Shown here: piece by piece, positions 8,361-17,997 of the stretch
Position numbering within the stretch: position 1 is the first letter of the stretch
How the letters are laid out: the number at the start of each line of letters is the position of its first letter
Assembly: GCA_017398335.1 (NCBI GenBank)
Contig: JAFQGK010000035.1
Span: forward strand, 1-64,000
Direction of reading: 5' to 3'
Length of the DNA: 64,000 nucleotides
Origin: Bacteroidales bacterium
GTDB lineage: Bacteria; Bacteroidota; Bacteroidia; Bacteroidales; UBA932
Program-made: the position numbers and the translations under genes
The notes under the pieces: model-generated
What the model saw: the letters and a program-made list of their open reading frames with translations, nothing else
What the model was told of the DNA's origin: nothing
The model's database searches: none

Positions 8361-10097
8361 ATGAATCTTAAATACATTTTATTCAGAACTTTTGCAGCAA
8401 CAGCCCTCTTTTGGGCTGTTGCTTGTCAAAAGACTGAGCAGCCGGACAATGGCAGCACAGACAACAACGGCACAGAACAGCCGGCTCCGGAAACAACAGA
8501 GATAAATGGGACCGCCATTAAGGAAGGTAACAATCTCATAGGACTTGTTTCTGACAGCAAGACTGGAAAGGGAATTGCTGGAGTTGCAGTATCGGACGGA
8601 TATTCAGTAGTAAGGACTGACGCCAACGGTGTCTATCAGTTTGAAAGAAGCCGTTATGCAAAGACTGTATACATCAGTCTGCCATCTGAGTATCAGGTTC
8701 CACTCGACGCCAACAACAAACCTGTGTTCTACAAAATCGGAATAGACAAAAACTCGGTGAACAGAAATGACTTCACCCTCACACCTCTTGGAGAGAGTGA
8801 AGAGAATTTCACACTCATCGCAATCGGAGACCCGCAGTGTTCTACTGAGAAACAGGTAGGAAGATATCAGGATGAAACGATAAGCGACATATCATCCACC
8901 ATTTCGTCAAGTCAGGCAGCCGGCAAATATAAGAATGCATATGCGGTGACACTCGGTGATATCGTACACGACACACCGAATCTATGGGAGGCGATGAAGG
9001 CCACTATGGAAAACGTGTCCATCGGTGGAGGTAAATATCTTCCTATATTCCAATGCATAGGCAACCATGACCATAATGCAAAGGCAACGACAGACATGAC
9101 TGCTACTGAGGACTACACAAGCCATTATGGTCCTACAGACTACTCTTTCAACAGAGGTAAGGTTCATATCGTTGTCATGGACAATATTGTCTGCACAGAA
9201 ACGGACAGCAAATCATGGGATTACGATGCAGGATTCTCAAAAGCACAGTTCAAATGGCTGCAGGAGGATCTTGCAGCAGTTGATGACAAGGAAGACAAGA
9301 TGCTCATCCTTTGCTGTCATATTCCGTTCAGATCAGGAGCTGAATCTGGCGGAGCGAGCATGAACAAGGACAAGTATTATGAAGAGACTCTTGCTCTGAT
9401 GCGCGACTTCAACGAGGCTCACATCATGATCGGCCACACACACTATCCTCAGAACTACCGCCATGTCAGATTCAAGACCAAGAACGGTCTTCCTGTGTAT
9501 GAGCATGTTCATGGTGGAGCTTGCGGCGGATGGTGGGCTTGCAACATGAATGTTGACGGAGCCCCTAACGGCTACAGCATCTATGAAATCGAGGGTAACC
9601 ACATGAAGAACTGGCTTGCCAAGAGTACAGGTTTCCCTAAAGATCATCAGATGAGGGTATACAATGGTAACCAGACCTGGACAGGTACGAATGGATATAC
9701 CTACAATTGGTACTCAAACAGTACTGGAGGAAGTAAGAACATCAAGTATACAGGGCGCAGCTTCCTTAAAAACTGCTTCATCGTCACACTCTGGAACGAT
9801 GATGACACAAACTGGAAAGTTGACTTCAAGTATAACGGGCAGACTTATCCGATGAGACGTACCGCAAGTTCAGTACTTGATGCAGCCGTAGTATCATACT
9901 TCTTCAATGAGTGCAACAAGAACACTACATCATGGACAAAGGCATTGTATCATTACTGGTACATTGAATCACCTGACGGTCTCGATCCGTCAGAGGTGAC
10001 AGGATGGACTATCACCGCGACACAGACTATTCCTGGAAGCGGAGAAACGAATGTGTACACAGCAGCATCATTACAGACTGACTACTATGGTTTTTAA
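8361..10097 (+). CDS. Calcineurin-like metallophosphoesterase lipoprotein
   Basis: 578 aa with a lipoprotein signal (Cys22, FWAVACQK) and a short low-complexity linker. Residues about 58-130 form a carboxypeptidase-regulatory-like beta-sandwich (MetallophosN type). The catalytic domain has the full metallophosphoesterase motif series: GDPQC, GDIVHD, GNHDHN, CCHIPF and GHTHYPQ. A C-terminal beta domain follows from about residue 400. It probably hydrolyses a phosphomonoester or diester on the outside or in the periplasm. It is the last gene of the susC-susD operon and is followed by a hairpin terminator. No glycoside hydrolase is present, so the operon may target a phosphorylated ligand; that is inference. 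Confidence 0.88.
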   Translation: MNLKYILFRTFAATALFWAVACQKTEQPDNGSTDNNGTEQPAPETTEINGTAIKEGNNLIGLVSDSKTGKGIAGVAVSDGYSVVRTDANGVYQFERSRYAKTVYISLPSEYQVPLDANNKPVFYKIGIDKNSVNRNDFTLTPLGESEENFTLIAIGDPQCSTEKQVGRYQDETISDISSTISSSQAAGKYKNAYAVTLGDIVHDTPNLWEAMKATMENVSIGGGKYLPIFQCIGNHDHNAKATTDMTATEDYTSHYGPTDYSFNRGKVHIVVMDNIVCTETDSKSWDYDAGFSKAQFKWLQEDLAAVDDKEDKMLILCCHIPFRSGAESGGASMNKDKYYEETLALMRDFNEAHIMIGHTHYPQNYRHVRFKTKNGLPVYEHVHGGACGGWWACNMNVDGAPNGYSIYEIEGNHMKNWLAKSTGFPKDHQMRVYNGNQTWTGTNGYTYNWYSNSTGGSKNIKYTGRSFLKNCFIVTLWNDDDTNWKVDFKYNGQTYPMRRTASSVLDAAVVSYFFNECNKNTTSWTKALYHYWYIESPDGLDPSEVTGWTITATQTIPGSGETNVYTAASLQTDYYGF

Positions 10098-10117
10098 ACA
10101 GGTTTCCAATGCGATAC

Positions 10118-10160
10118 AGACTCCGAAAGTCATCACAGACCTTCGGAGTCTTATTTTATC
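10118..10160. terminator. Terminator after the phosphoesterase gene, shared with the convergent HhH gene
   Basis: AGACTCCGAA (10118-10127) pairs with TTCGGAGTCT (10142-10151) around a 14-nt loop and is followed by TATTTTAT. The right arm runs into the stop codon of the minus-strand gene ending at 10151. The hairpin can therefore serve the plus strand and overlaps the end of the opposing gene. Confidence 0.75.
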
Positions 10161-11032
10161 ATACATCTTGAAAGTCGTTCTGCATTATCTGGCGACAATA
10201 TGCCTGCTGAAGAGAGGTCCGCGACGCTCCACTGCTCTTTCAGTGTATTTTCCCTGTATAGGACTATGGCTCGGGCCGTCTCATAATTACGTATATATGG
10301 ATGCAGACGAAGCGAATCGGCAGGAAGGCTCCAAAATGGATAAGGCTTTACATATGCTGTATCTATCGTTATGAGATCGGATAGAGCATCGAATTTTTCC
10401 CTATCAAACTTCCAGATGTCCATAAGCTGTTCCTTGTATGAATATCCGTGCAATTCCTTGCGATATGAGACCATTTTGGAAGCATACCAGCCACCTATGC
10501 CGGGAAGGGTGTCAAAAGCCGCAGAATCGGCTGTATTCAAGTCTATAAGGGGGATATCTATATAAGGTTCCAGACGTCTGAAAACACTATCGGAAACCAC
10601 AAAGGATTCGGCAAAGTCCGACTTCCGCCTGAAACGCCCACCTTTTTCTCTATATGCTGTTATAGATTTCGCCTGCTTTGGCGTAAAACCAAGACGACAG
10701 AGATCCTCCTCAGACACGGTATTCGGATCGAATCTAAAGGATTCGACATTACGTCTCGGCATATTATCCCTTACAATCTGTGCTTTACGTGAATGTACTG
10801 CATTCTTTCGGGAAGCAGTGAATGGTTGGTCTGCCGACTTATGCATTACATGATCACCCGCAATCATATAAACCGTATCTGGCTCATCTCTGTTCGCCGT
10901 TATCTTCATTACTGCTGCATGATGAACGAACAATGCCGTCTGATAACCGATGATCATGAATACGACAGCTATTATCCCTGTAAGATACCCTTTTGATTTT
11001 GTTTCCGCCTTCTCCTTCATCTCCTTCCTCAT
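10151..11032 (-). CDS. Membrane-anchored helix-hairpin-helix (ComEA-like) protein
   Basis: 293 aa from the ATG at 11032; a TTG nine bases further upstream is less likely. One transmembrane helix lies near residues 18-40 (GIIAVVFMIIGYQTALFV). The rest contains at least two helix-hairpin-helix units: DPNTVSEEDLCRLGFTPKQA followed by a K/R-rich helix, and IDLNTADSAAFDTLPGIGGW. ComEA-type HhH proteins bind DNA outside the inner membrane, and Bacteroidetes carry many uncharacterised versions. A role in DNA uptake here is not shown. It stands alone, after the rsmI terminator. Confidence 0.75.
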   Translation of the reverse strand: MRKEMKEKAETKSKGYLTGIIAVVFMIIGYQTALFVHHAAVMKITANRDEPDTVYMIAGDHVMHKSADQPFTASRKNAVHSRKAQIVRDNMPRRNVESFRFDPNTVSEEDLCRLGFTPKQAKSITAYREKGGRFRRKSDFAESFVVSDSVFRRLEPYIDIPLIDLNTADSAAFDTLPGIGGWYASKMVSYRKELHGYSYKEQLMDIWKFDREKFDALSDLITIDTAYVKPYPFWSLPADSLRLHPYIRNYETARAIVLYRENTLKEQWSVADLSSAGILSPDNAERLSRCMIK

Positions 11033-11068
11033 TTTCTGCAAATGTTATCGAAATGAAGGATACAAACA

Positions 11069-11099
11069 AAAAAATCCGCCTTCCGCAAGGCAGATTTTT
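11069..11099 (-). terminator. Terminator downstream of rsmI
   Basis: An A/T-flanked hairpin (AAAAATCCGCCTT, a CCGC loop, then AAGGCAGATTTTT) with one mismatch lies about 40 nt past the rsmI stop. T-runs flank it on both strands. It separates rsmI from the HhH gene. Confidence 0.75.
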
Positions 11100-11136
11100 C
11101 TGAATTTTATAAAGATTGAATGATTTTTATAATGAT

Positions 11137-11850
11137 TTAATCTTTTTTATCATATTGTTTCTTTTCTTTCTTCCTTTCAGGAGCACCCGCAACAATGATT
11201 ACAATCTCACCCTTGGGTTCATTTTCGCGATACCATGAAGCGACTTCTGACAGAGTCCCCCTCTTATGTTCTTCAAACTTCTTCGATATCTCACGTGCCA
11301 CAGAACACTCCCGCTCAGGCCCGAAAAACTCTGCAAACTGTTCCAATGTCTTTACCAGACGATACGGAGATTCATAAAAGATCATCGTACGCGTCTCTTC
11401 AGCAAGCTCCGTCAGACGGGTCTGCCTTCCTTTCTTCTGAGGAAGGAAGCCTTCAAAACAGAAACGGTCGCATGGATAGCCGGAAGAAACCAGTGCCGGA
11501 ACGAAAGCCGTTGCCCCCGGAAGTGTCTGAACCTCAATACCCTCCTGAACACAAGTCCTGACCAGAAGAAAACCCGGATCCGATATTCCCGGAGTTCCCG
11601 CATCACTTATAAGTGCCACATTCAGACCGGAGAGGATACGCTCCTTGATGATTGAAGCTGTCTTATGCTCATTGAATTTATGATGAGACTGGAGCCTCCC
11701 CTGAATATCATAATGCTTGAGCAGCACAGAACTCGTACGGGTATCCTCTGCTAATATCAGATCCGCTTCCTTCAGGACTCTGATTGCTCTGAAAGTCATA
11801 TCCTCAAGGTTGCCGACCGGAGTGGGCACTATATATAATATACCTGCCAT
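11137..11850 (-). CDS. rsmI: 16S rRNA 2'-O-ribose C1402 methyltransferase RsmI
   Basis: 237 aa, close to the usual length when the C-terminal extension is short. It has the N-terminal signature LYIVPTPVGNLEDMTFRA, then AEDTRTSSVLLKHY and the SAM-binding 'LISDAGTPGISDPG' motif of the tetrapyrrole-methylase fold. The enzyme methylates the ribose of C1402 in 16S rRNA. A Lys-rich tail ends the protein. It starts one base after the end of the 226-aa acidic protein gene, so the two are probably co-transcribed. A hairpin terminator follows. Confidence 0.93.
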   Translation of the reverse strand: MAGILYIVPTPVGNLEDMTFRAIRVLKEADLILAEDTRTSSVLLKHYDIQGRLQSHHKFNEHKTASIIKERILSGLNVALISDAGTPGISDPGFLLVRTCVQEGIEVQTLPGATAFVPALVSSGYPCDRFCFEGFLPQKKGRQTRLTELAEETRTMIFYESPYRLVKTLEQFAEFFGPERECSVAREISKKFEEHKRGTLSEVASWYRENEPKGEIVIIVAGAPERKKEKKQYDKKD

Positions 11851-11851
11851 C

Positions 11852-12532
11852 CTATCTGATCTTACGACGGACCGCCATCATGAACCTATACACAAGGTCT
11901 GAATCCAGATTCCACTGAGGGAAAGTATCCTTGACATAATCAACTACCTGTTCAAGAGACTCTGAGGCATTGATTCTGTTGATTGTAGCCTGAAAAGCCA
12001 TAGGGTCCTCAGAAAAGAGATGATTGATGAACAGAACGCGCTCATGGAGAGAGATTGCAAGTCTTACATCCTTGACAGGAGAGCCAGGCATATCGGTCCT
12101 CCAAGCCTGTTTTTCCGTCATTGCATCAATGATCGTTTCCTGTACCTCCGGCATTGCTTCAGCAGGAAGGTCTTCTTCGGTTTCCACAGGGGCAGCCTCC
12201 CGGACTGGTTCTGGTGCCGGTTCTTCAACGATTGGCTCAGGCTCGGGTTCTGCAATTGGCTCAGATTCCACGACCGGTTCAGGTTCTGTAACAGGCTCCG
12301 CTACCGGCTGTGTTTCAGTCACTGCCTCCGGCTCGTCAAAAGGAAGATCATCATCTACCTCCACAACATCGAATGAAGAGATATCCAGATCGATAGGATC
12401 CGCTGCCGAATCTGCAGGAGATGCAATTTTCTGAAGTTCTGCCATCTTGGCATCCAGCAGTTCGATCTGTTGTCTGATGGAAATCATCATGGACTTTATC
12501 TCATCCAAAATTTGCTGCTCATTATTTTTCAT
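11852..12532 (-). CDS. Conserved Bacteroidetes protein of unknown function with acidic Pro/Glu/Val linker
   Basis: 226 aa from the ATG at 12532; the open frame extends upstream but crosses the promoter. The N-terminus (about 1-37) looks like a coiled coil (EQQILDEIKSMMISIRQQ). The middle (about 55-140) is a Pro/Glu/Val-rich, probably disordered segment with repeated EPEPVVE-like units. The C-terminus (about 145-226) is a compact basic, helical domain ending DLVYRFMMAVRRKIR. I do not recognise a catalytic motif. It is divergent from tdk and joined to rsmI. Confidence 0.7.
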   Translation of the reverse strand: MKNNEQQILDEIKSMMISIRQQIELLDAKMAELQKIASPADSAADPIDLDISSFDVVEVDDDLPFDEPEAVTETQPVAEPVTEPEPVVESEPIAEPEPEPIVEEPAPEPVREAAPVETEEDLPAEAMPEVQETIIDAMTEKQAWRTDMPGSPVKDVRLAISLHERVLFINHLFSEDPMAFQATINRINASESLEQVVDYVKDTFPQWNLDSDLVYRFMMAVRRKIR

Positions 12533-12547
12533 AAGGCAATATTTGAT

Positions 12548-12577
12548 TATATTTGCGTTCTTGAATCTACAAAAGTA
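12548..12577. promoter_or_regulatory. Overlapping divergent promoters for tdk and the rsmI operon
   Basis: TATATTTG (12548-12555, plus) and TACTTTTG (12570-12577, minus) both match TAnnTTTG and face away from the opposite gene starts. For tdk, a TTTT -33 element lies 19 nt upstream. The predicted transcription starts are only a base or so apart (about 12562), so the two polymerases should compete. Confidence 0.65.
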
Positions 12578-12582
12578 AGGAA

Positions 12583-13164
12583 ATGTTTTTAGAAATCGCA
12601 AAAAAAGCAGGTTCTATTGAAGTAATCTGCGGATCAATGTTCTCAGGAAAGACTGAGGAACTCATAAGAAGGATGAAAAGAGCCCAGTTTGCAAAGCAGA
12701 AGGTTGAAATCTACAAGCCTTGCATTGATATCAGATATTCTGAGGATCAGGTGGTTTCCCACGATTCCCACAGCATTCCTTCTACACCTATAGATTCACC
12801 TGCAAGCATGCTTCTTCTTTCGAGCGATGTGGAAGTTGTCGGAATTGACGAAGCACAGTTCTTCGACGACACTCTTGTGGATGTCGTTCAGACGCTTGCC
12901 AACAGAGGTATCAGAGTGATCATCGCCGGTCTTGACACTGATTTCATGGGCAAGCCTTTCGGTCCTATGCCGGCACTCATGGCTGTAGCAGAGGACATTC
13001 AGAAGGTACATGCAATATGTGTGAAATGCGGTAGTCCTGCCAATCATTCACATAGATTGTCTGAAAGCAACCAACTCGTAGTACTGGGAGAAAAGGACAT
13101 TTACGAGCCTCTATGCAGGCATTGCTATAACGCTGCAATACAAGCCGAGAAAGCCAAACAATAA
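12583..13164 (+). CDS. tdk: Thymidine kinase (type II)
   Basis: 193 aa, the normal length. The P-loop is GSMFSGKT (residues 17-24), followed by a Walker-B-like [11 protein letters not shown], the '[11 protein letters not shown]' motif and a zinc site with two Cys pairs (CVKC and CRHC). It phosphorylates thymidine to dTMP in the salvage pathway. It has its own promoter just upstream. The M16 peptidase gene begins 6 nt after its stop, so the two are likely co-transcribed. Confidence 0.96.
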   Translation: MFLEIAKKAGSIEVICGSMFSGKTEELIRRMKRAQFAKQKVEIYKPCIDIRYSEDQVVSHDSHSIPSTPIDSPASMLLLSSDVEVVGIDEAQFFDDTLVDVVQTLANRGIRVIIAGLDTDFMGKPFGPMPALMAVAEDIQKVHAICVKCGSPANHSHRLSESNQLVVLGEKDIYEPLCRHCYNAAIQAEKAKQ

Positions 13165-13170
13165 CATTAT

Positions 13171-16068
13171 ATGAAACGAATTTTAACAATCATGGTGGGA
13201 GCGATGGCGCTGCTCACCGTTTCGTGTTCACAGTACAAGTATGAGACTGTGAAAGGAGACCCGCTTAAGGCCAAGATATATACTCTTGACAATGCTCTGA
13301 AGGTTTACATGACGGTAAATAAGGAACAGCCGCGCATCCAGGCAGACATTGCTGTAAAGGTGGGAGGCAAGAACGACCCTTCCGAGACAACAGGTCTTGC
13401 ACACTACTTCGAGCATCTCATGTTCAAGGGTACTCCGAATTTCGGCACATCAGACTATGAGGCTGAGAAGGTACTTCTTGACCAGATCGAGGCTTTGTTC
13501 GAAGTGTACAGAGTCACGGAAGATGAGGCAGAAAGAGCTGCGATTTATCACAAGATCGATTCAATAAGCTATCTTGCATCAGATTACTTCATTCCTAACG
13601 AGTACGACAAACTGATGTCGTTCATCGGTTCGGAAGGTACGAATGCATATACATCTACTGATATGACTGTATATGTCGAGCAGATCCCGTCGAATCAGAT
13701 AGAGAACTGGGCCAGAATCCAGGCTGACCGCTTCGCTAATCCTGTAATCCGCGGTTTCCACACAGAGCTTGAAACCGTATATGAGGAGAAGAACATGTCA
13801 CTCACCAAAGATTTCAGAAAAGCCCTGGAAGCTATGGATGGTATGCTTTTCCCGGATCACCCATACGGAACCCAGACAGTGCTCGGCACACAGGAGCATC
13901 TCAAGAATCCTTCAATCACCAACATAAAGAACTACCAGAAGACCTACTATGTTCCGAACAACATGGCAATCTGTCTCAGCGGTGATTTCGATCCGGACGA
14001 GATGATAGCTGTGATCGAGAAATATTTCAGTCAGATGAAGCCGAACAAAGACCTTCCGGAAATCACACTTACGACTTCGAGCAAAATCGAGTCCCCTGTG
14101 GAGAAAAATGTCTATGGCCTTGATGCAGAGAACGTTATGATCGGTTGGAAGTATCCTGGTGCAAAGTCTGAGGATGCGCTTGTTGCAGATGTTGCAGCAT
14201 CCGTTCTCTACAACGGCTCCGCTGGTCTCATCGACCTCAACATCAACCAGCAGCAGAAGGTTCTCGGTGCATACGGAATGTCATATGGACGCCCTGACGC
14301 AGGAGAATTCATCCTTATGGGTAACCCTAAGCAGGGACAGACATTGGAGGAAGTACGCGACATTCTTCTTGCAGAGGTCGCAAAGCTACGCAATGGAGAA
14401 TTCGACGAGACTGTACTCAGCGGAACAATCAACAACATGAAGAAGGAGCTTATGAGGTCATTGGAAGACAATGGCAGCAGAGCCGACATGTTCGTACAGT
14501 CATTCATCAACGGCACCGACTGGGCTGATGACGTGAAGTCAATCGAAAGGATGCAGAAGGTGACCAAGGAAGATGTCATGGATTGGGCAGGACGTTATCT
14601 TGGTGAAAACAACTACGCTATCGTGTACAAGCGTATGGGAGAAGACAGGAACGTCATCAAGGTAACTGCACCAAAGATCACCCCGATAAAGTCCAACAGA
14701 GACAAGAAGAGTGCATTCCTTGAGGAAATCACTTCTACAGAAGTAAAACCGATAGAGCCATCATTCATAGACTATACTACAGCACTGGAGCAGTTTGACG
14801 TCGACGGTCTGAATGTACTGTATGTACAAAACGAGTTGAATGATCTTGCCGAGCTATACTATGAGTTCTTTACAGGCACACAGGATGACCCTGCACTCAG
14901 ACTTGCTTCAAATTATCTCTCATATCTCGGAACCCCGACAAGAAGTGCAGAGGAGATTGCCCAGGAGATGTATCAGCTCGCATGCTCATTCCAGCTACGA
15001 AGCGGAAGTTCAGCCTCTGTCATAAGCATATCCGGCCTCTCAGAGAATATTCCTGCAGCAATGAGCATAGTGGAAGACCTCATCTACAATGCTGTTCCGA
15101 ATGAGAGTATCCTTGCAAACCTCAAGGCAGACATGCTCAAGGAACGCGCAGATGCAAAACTCAACCAGGGACGCTGCTTCAGCGCATTGCAGAACTACGT
15201 TCTCCTCGGAAAAGACTTCATAAGACAGACAACTTTGAGTGACAAGCAGATAGAAGAACTCACATCAGAGGAACTCCTCGGAAAAATACGCGAACTTATG
15301 GAATACTCACATGAGGTAAGCTACTATGGTCCTGCAACCAAGAACGAGGTCAAGACCCTGATACGGGACAACCACAGAATTGCTGAAGACCTCAAGCCGC
15401 TGACACTTAGATATCCGGAGGCCGTTCCTACACCTACAGCAAAGGTTTACCTTGCACAGTACGATGCCAAGCAGATCTACTATCTCCAGTATTCGAACAA
15501 TGAAGAGAAGCTTGATCTCGAATCCGACCCTTATATCAAGCTCTATAACGAGTATTTCGGAGGCGGAATGAATGCTATCGTATTCCAGGAAATGCGTGAA
15601 GCACGCGGACTTGCCTACTCTGCATCAGGAAGACTTCTTGAACCGGAGTACAAGGATGACAGCTACAAGTACTTCGCATTCATCGCAACCCAGAACGACA
15701 AGATGCAGACCGCAATCGAGGCATTTGATGAGATCATCAATGACATGCCGGAGTCAGAGACGGCATTCAACATTGCCAAGGAGGCTTTGGCTACAAGATG
15801 CCGCACTGAACGCATCACAGGACGCAATATTCTCAGCAGTTATCGCACTGCACGTGAAATGGGAGTTACAGAGCCACGATCAAAGAAGGTATATGAGTCT
15901 CTTCCTGCACTTACTCTTGAAGATGTGAAGAACACTCAGGAGAAGTGGGTAAAAGACCGCACATACTGCTATGGCATCCTCGGTGACATCAAGAATCTTG
16001 ACACCGGTTACCTAAAGACCTTAGGTACAGTTGAGATCCTGACTCTCGAAGACATCTTCGGATACTAG
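13171..16068 (+). CDS. M16-family zinc metallopeptidase lipoprotein
   Basis: 965 aa, two-halved like pitrilysin-type enzymes. A lipoprotein signal peptide has Cys19 (LTVSCSQ). The inverted zinc motif HxxEH is H78-Y-F-E81-H82, with the downstream Glu ligand in ETVYEEKNMS. The C-terminal half has the M16 fold but no zinc motif, as is usual. It is predicted to degrade peptides in the periplasm or at the outer membrane. It follows tdk by 6 nt and stops at TAG, showing that amber is a normal stop here. A palindromic element lies just downstream. Confidence 0.92.
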   Translation: MKRILTIMVGAMALLTVSCSQYKYETVKGDPLKAKIYTLDNALKVYMTVNKEQPRIQADIAVKVGGKNDPSETTGLAHYFEHLMFKGTPNFGTSDYEAEKVLLDQIEALFEVYRVTEDEAERAAIYHKIDSISYLASDYFIPNEYDKLMSFIGSEGTNAYTSTDMTVYVEQIPSNQIENWARIQADRFANPVIRGFHTELETVYEEKNMSLTKDFRKALEAMDGMLFPDHPYGTQTVLGTQEHLKNPSITNIKNYQKTYYVPNNMAICLSGDFDPDEMIAVIEKYFSQMKPNKDLPEITLTTSSKIESPVEKNVYGLDAENVMIGWKYPGAKSEDALVADVAASVLYNGSAGLIDLNINQQQKVLGAYGMSYGRPDAGEFILMGNPKQGQTLEEVRDILLAEVAKLRNGEFDETVLSGTINNMKKELMRSLEDNGSRADMFVQSFINGTDWADDVKSIERMQKVTKEDVMDWAGRYLGENNYAIVYKRMGEDRNVIKVTAPKITPIKSNRDKKSAFLEEITSTEVKPIEPSFIDYTTALEQFDVDGLNVLYVQNELNDLAELYYEFFTGTQDDPALRLASNYLSYLGTPTRSAEEIAQEMYQLACSFQLRSGSSASVISISGLSENIPAAMSIVEDLIYNAVPNESILANLKADMLKERADAKLNQGRCFSALQNYVLLGKDFIRQTTLSDKQIEELTSEELLGKIRELMEYSHEVSYYGPATKNEVKTLIRDNHRIAEDLKPLTLRYPEAVPTPTAKVYLAQYDAKQIYYLQYSNNEEKLDLESDPYIKLYNEYFGGGMNAIVFQEMREARGLAYSASGRLLEPEYKDDSYKYFAFIATQNDKMQTAIEAFDEIINDMPESETAFNIAKEALATRCRTERITGRNILSSYRTAREMGVTEPRSKKVYESLPALTLEDVKNTQEKWVKDRTYCYGILGDIKNLDTGYLKTLGTVEILTLEDIFGY

Positions 16069-16080
16069 AAATAATTTAAA

Positions 16081-16252
16081 TAAACGGAGACTGATGGTCT
16101 CTGACGGCATTGGCTCCCGAAACCGACGACAAACCGAGTGCAATCAAACTAGTTTGAATTGCCGAGGTGCGAAGGAGGAAAAGATTCAAAGAATCTTAAA
16201 GAGGGGACCCACGAAGTGGGGAGGACCGTCAAAGACCATCAGTCTCCGTTTA
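16081..16252. repeat. 172-bp MITE-like or structured palindromic element
   Basis: The 27-base ends (16081-16107 and 16226-16252) are reverse complements with a single mismatch. They enclose 118 nt that contain further small hairpins (AAGATTC...GAATCTT; CCCAC...GTGGG; the palindrome CAAACTAGTTTG). It fills the gap between two convergent genes. There is no credible reading frame. It could be a miniature transposable element with TA at each edge, a REP-type repeat, or a structured RNA/terminator. Confidence 0.75.
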
Positions 16253-16262
16253 TATAGCAAAA

Positions 16263-17987
16263 CTATTTCCTGCGAGATGGCATGAGATAGAGATCAGCGA
16301 GAGGGATGATGACCATCATATCAATCAGAGCTATAAGAGCAACTGCTCCGAGAGCACCGATTGTCAGTGCCATTGACAAAGTGAAGAGGAATGAGAACGC
16401 ATGAAGAAGAATCAGTGCGATTGCCGCAAGCAGCCATACCTTCAATGATGTCATACGCCAGAGAACAAGCGCAGCTGACGCTATCGCCATCGGTATGAAG
16501 AACATCATATTCTCTCCAAGCACTCCCAGAAGTACAGCACTGAGAACAAACTGAAGCGCAAGAGTACCATAAAGCGTAGTCAGGGCATATCCGGATACGG
16601 CATTTGATACGGCAGTTGCCCTCATTGAGCCAGAAACAGCCCTTGCTGCCTTTGTCCTGCCATTACGATATACAAGTACACATGCCGCGAAAAGCAAGGC
16701 AGCAAAGAGGATCATGGCAGTATTGTCAAAAGGGACACCCTGAACTATACCGAAAAACTTGAATTTCGCTCCAGATGCTGCTGCACATGCATATGCGAAG
16801 CCTTCACCGACAGCCAGGGCCAGTACAGAGGAGAGGAGGACTTTCAGCGACATAGCGCACACCTTTCCTGCCTTTAAACGGCCTCTGACTCCCTCCAATG
16901 CAAAAAGCAGAAGGAAGAAAGCAAACACCACGAGATTGAAAATCATATAACCGGTTCTGCTGAAAGAAAACAGCCCGAGAAGCGGAATCGTGAAGTTTGT
17001 CTTATCCTCATCCGAACGTAGATAATCCTTGTCCGCATATACCTCATCTGTCAGATATTTCAAAGTAACAGGAAGAATCTGTTCCCCATAATGCTGGATA
17101 GATTTCTCGCTGATGTTATTGAAGTTGTCAAGGTCAGTGTGATAATGGTTTACATCGGCAATGGTGGAGAAATTCATACCTGGAAGAGAATCCTTGACGA
17201 TTGTGAAATCTGTAAAATTAGGCATGAAACCATATACAACCGTAGTCAAGGAATATGTATATGGATAAGAAGCGGCCGACGCATAAAGTTCCTGTACCTT
17301 TGCATTGCCAGGACAAGCTTCGAACAGTAGTGCAGGCCCCCAGGTTCCCCTCGCCTCAACATTCAGCACAAGTCCCACATTATCAAACACTTCCCTATTC
17401 TTTTCCCAGATAGCTTTCATTCCCATCATACCGACTTCCTCAGCATCAGTGAAAAGCACCTTCACTCCCTGCTTCCAATCCTGACGGACCCTGAGTGCCT
17501 GAGAAACAGTTTCAAGTATGACACCCACGCCATATCCGTCATCTGCAGCTCCATATGACCATACGGTATCCTGCGGCATAGGCTGGGAATATCGAGAATC
17601 ATAATGAGCCACAAGCATAAGCCATGACTCGGGAGCAACACTTGACTCAGGTGCAAACTCGGCAAGAACATTCACAGCATCGAATGTATATTCAACGTGC
17701 TTATTCTGCGGACCGACAAGAGAATCATAGCGGAACTGCATCACGGTATCGGCTCCAAGTCCTTCAAGTCTCTTCACAAGATACTGACGGACCTCCGCCC
17801 TTTCCTGAGGATGAGCGACAGAATGATGATTCCGGGAAATGATCCTTATATCTTCTACAACTCTTGCTGATGAGAATCCCTCATGATCAGCAGGTTTCGG
17901 TTTAGGAAGTGTCCACAGGCCATATGCCATGAATGCAGACACAACGATTGTCATCAAAAGGATGACAGGTCTAATCTTATTCATCAT
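16263..17987 (-). CDS. M28-family membrane-anchored aminopeptidase (ERMP1-like layout)
   Basis: 574 aa. An N-terminal transmembrane anchor precedes an M28 domain (about 40-330) with all metal-site motifs intact: AHYDS, GAADDG, FTDAEEVG, NVEARG and NHYHTD. The C-terminal 240 residues hold several hydrophobic helices (about six). This layout resembles eukaryotic ERMP1/Fxna-type peptidases, with the catalytic domain probably in the periplasm. It begins 10 nt after the GH109-like gene. It is convergent with the M16 peptidase gene across the palindromic element. Confidence 0.88.
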   Translation of the reverse strand: MMNKIRPVILLMTIVVSAFMAYGLWTLPKPKPADHEGFSSARVVEDIRIISRNHHSVAHPQERAEVRQYLVKRLEGLGADTVMQFRYDSLVGPQNKHVEYTFDAVNVLAEFAPESSVAPESWLMLVAHYDSRYSQPMPQDTVWSYGAADDGYGVGVILETVSQALRVRQDWKQGVKVLFTDAEEVGMMGMKAIWEKNREVFDNVGLVLNVEARGTWGPALLFEACPGNAKVQELYASAASYPYTYSLTTVVYGFMPNFTDFTIVKDSLPGMNFSTIADVNHYHTDLDNFNNISEKSIQHYGEQILPVTLKYLTDEVYADKDYLRSDEDKTNFTIPLLGLFSFSRTGYMIFNLVVFAFFLLLFALEGVRGRLKAGKVCAMSLKVLLSSVLALAVGEGFAYACAAASGAKFKFFGIVQGVPFDNTAMILFAALLFAACVLVYRNGRTKAARAVSGSMRATAVSNAVSGYALTTLYGTLALQFVLSAVLLGVLGENMMFFIPMAIASAALVLWRMTSLKVWLLAAIALILLHAFSFLFTLSMALTIGALGAVALIALIDMMVIIPLADLYLMPSRRK

Positions 17988-17997
17988 AATTCAAATT

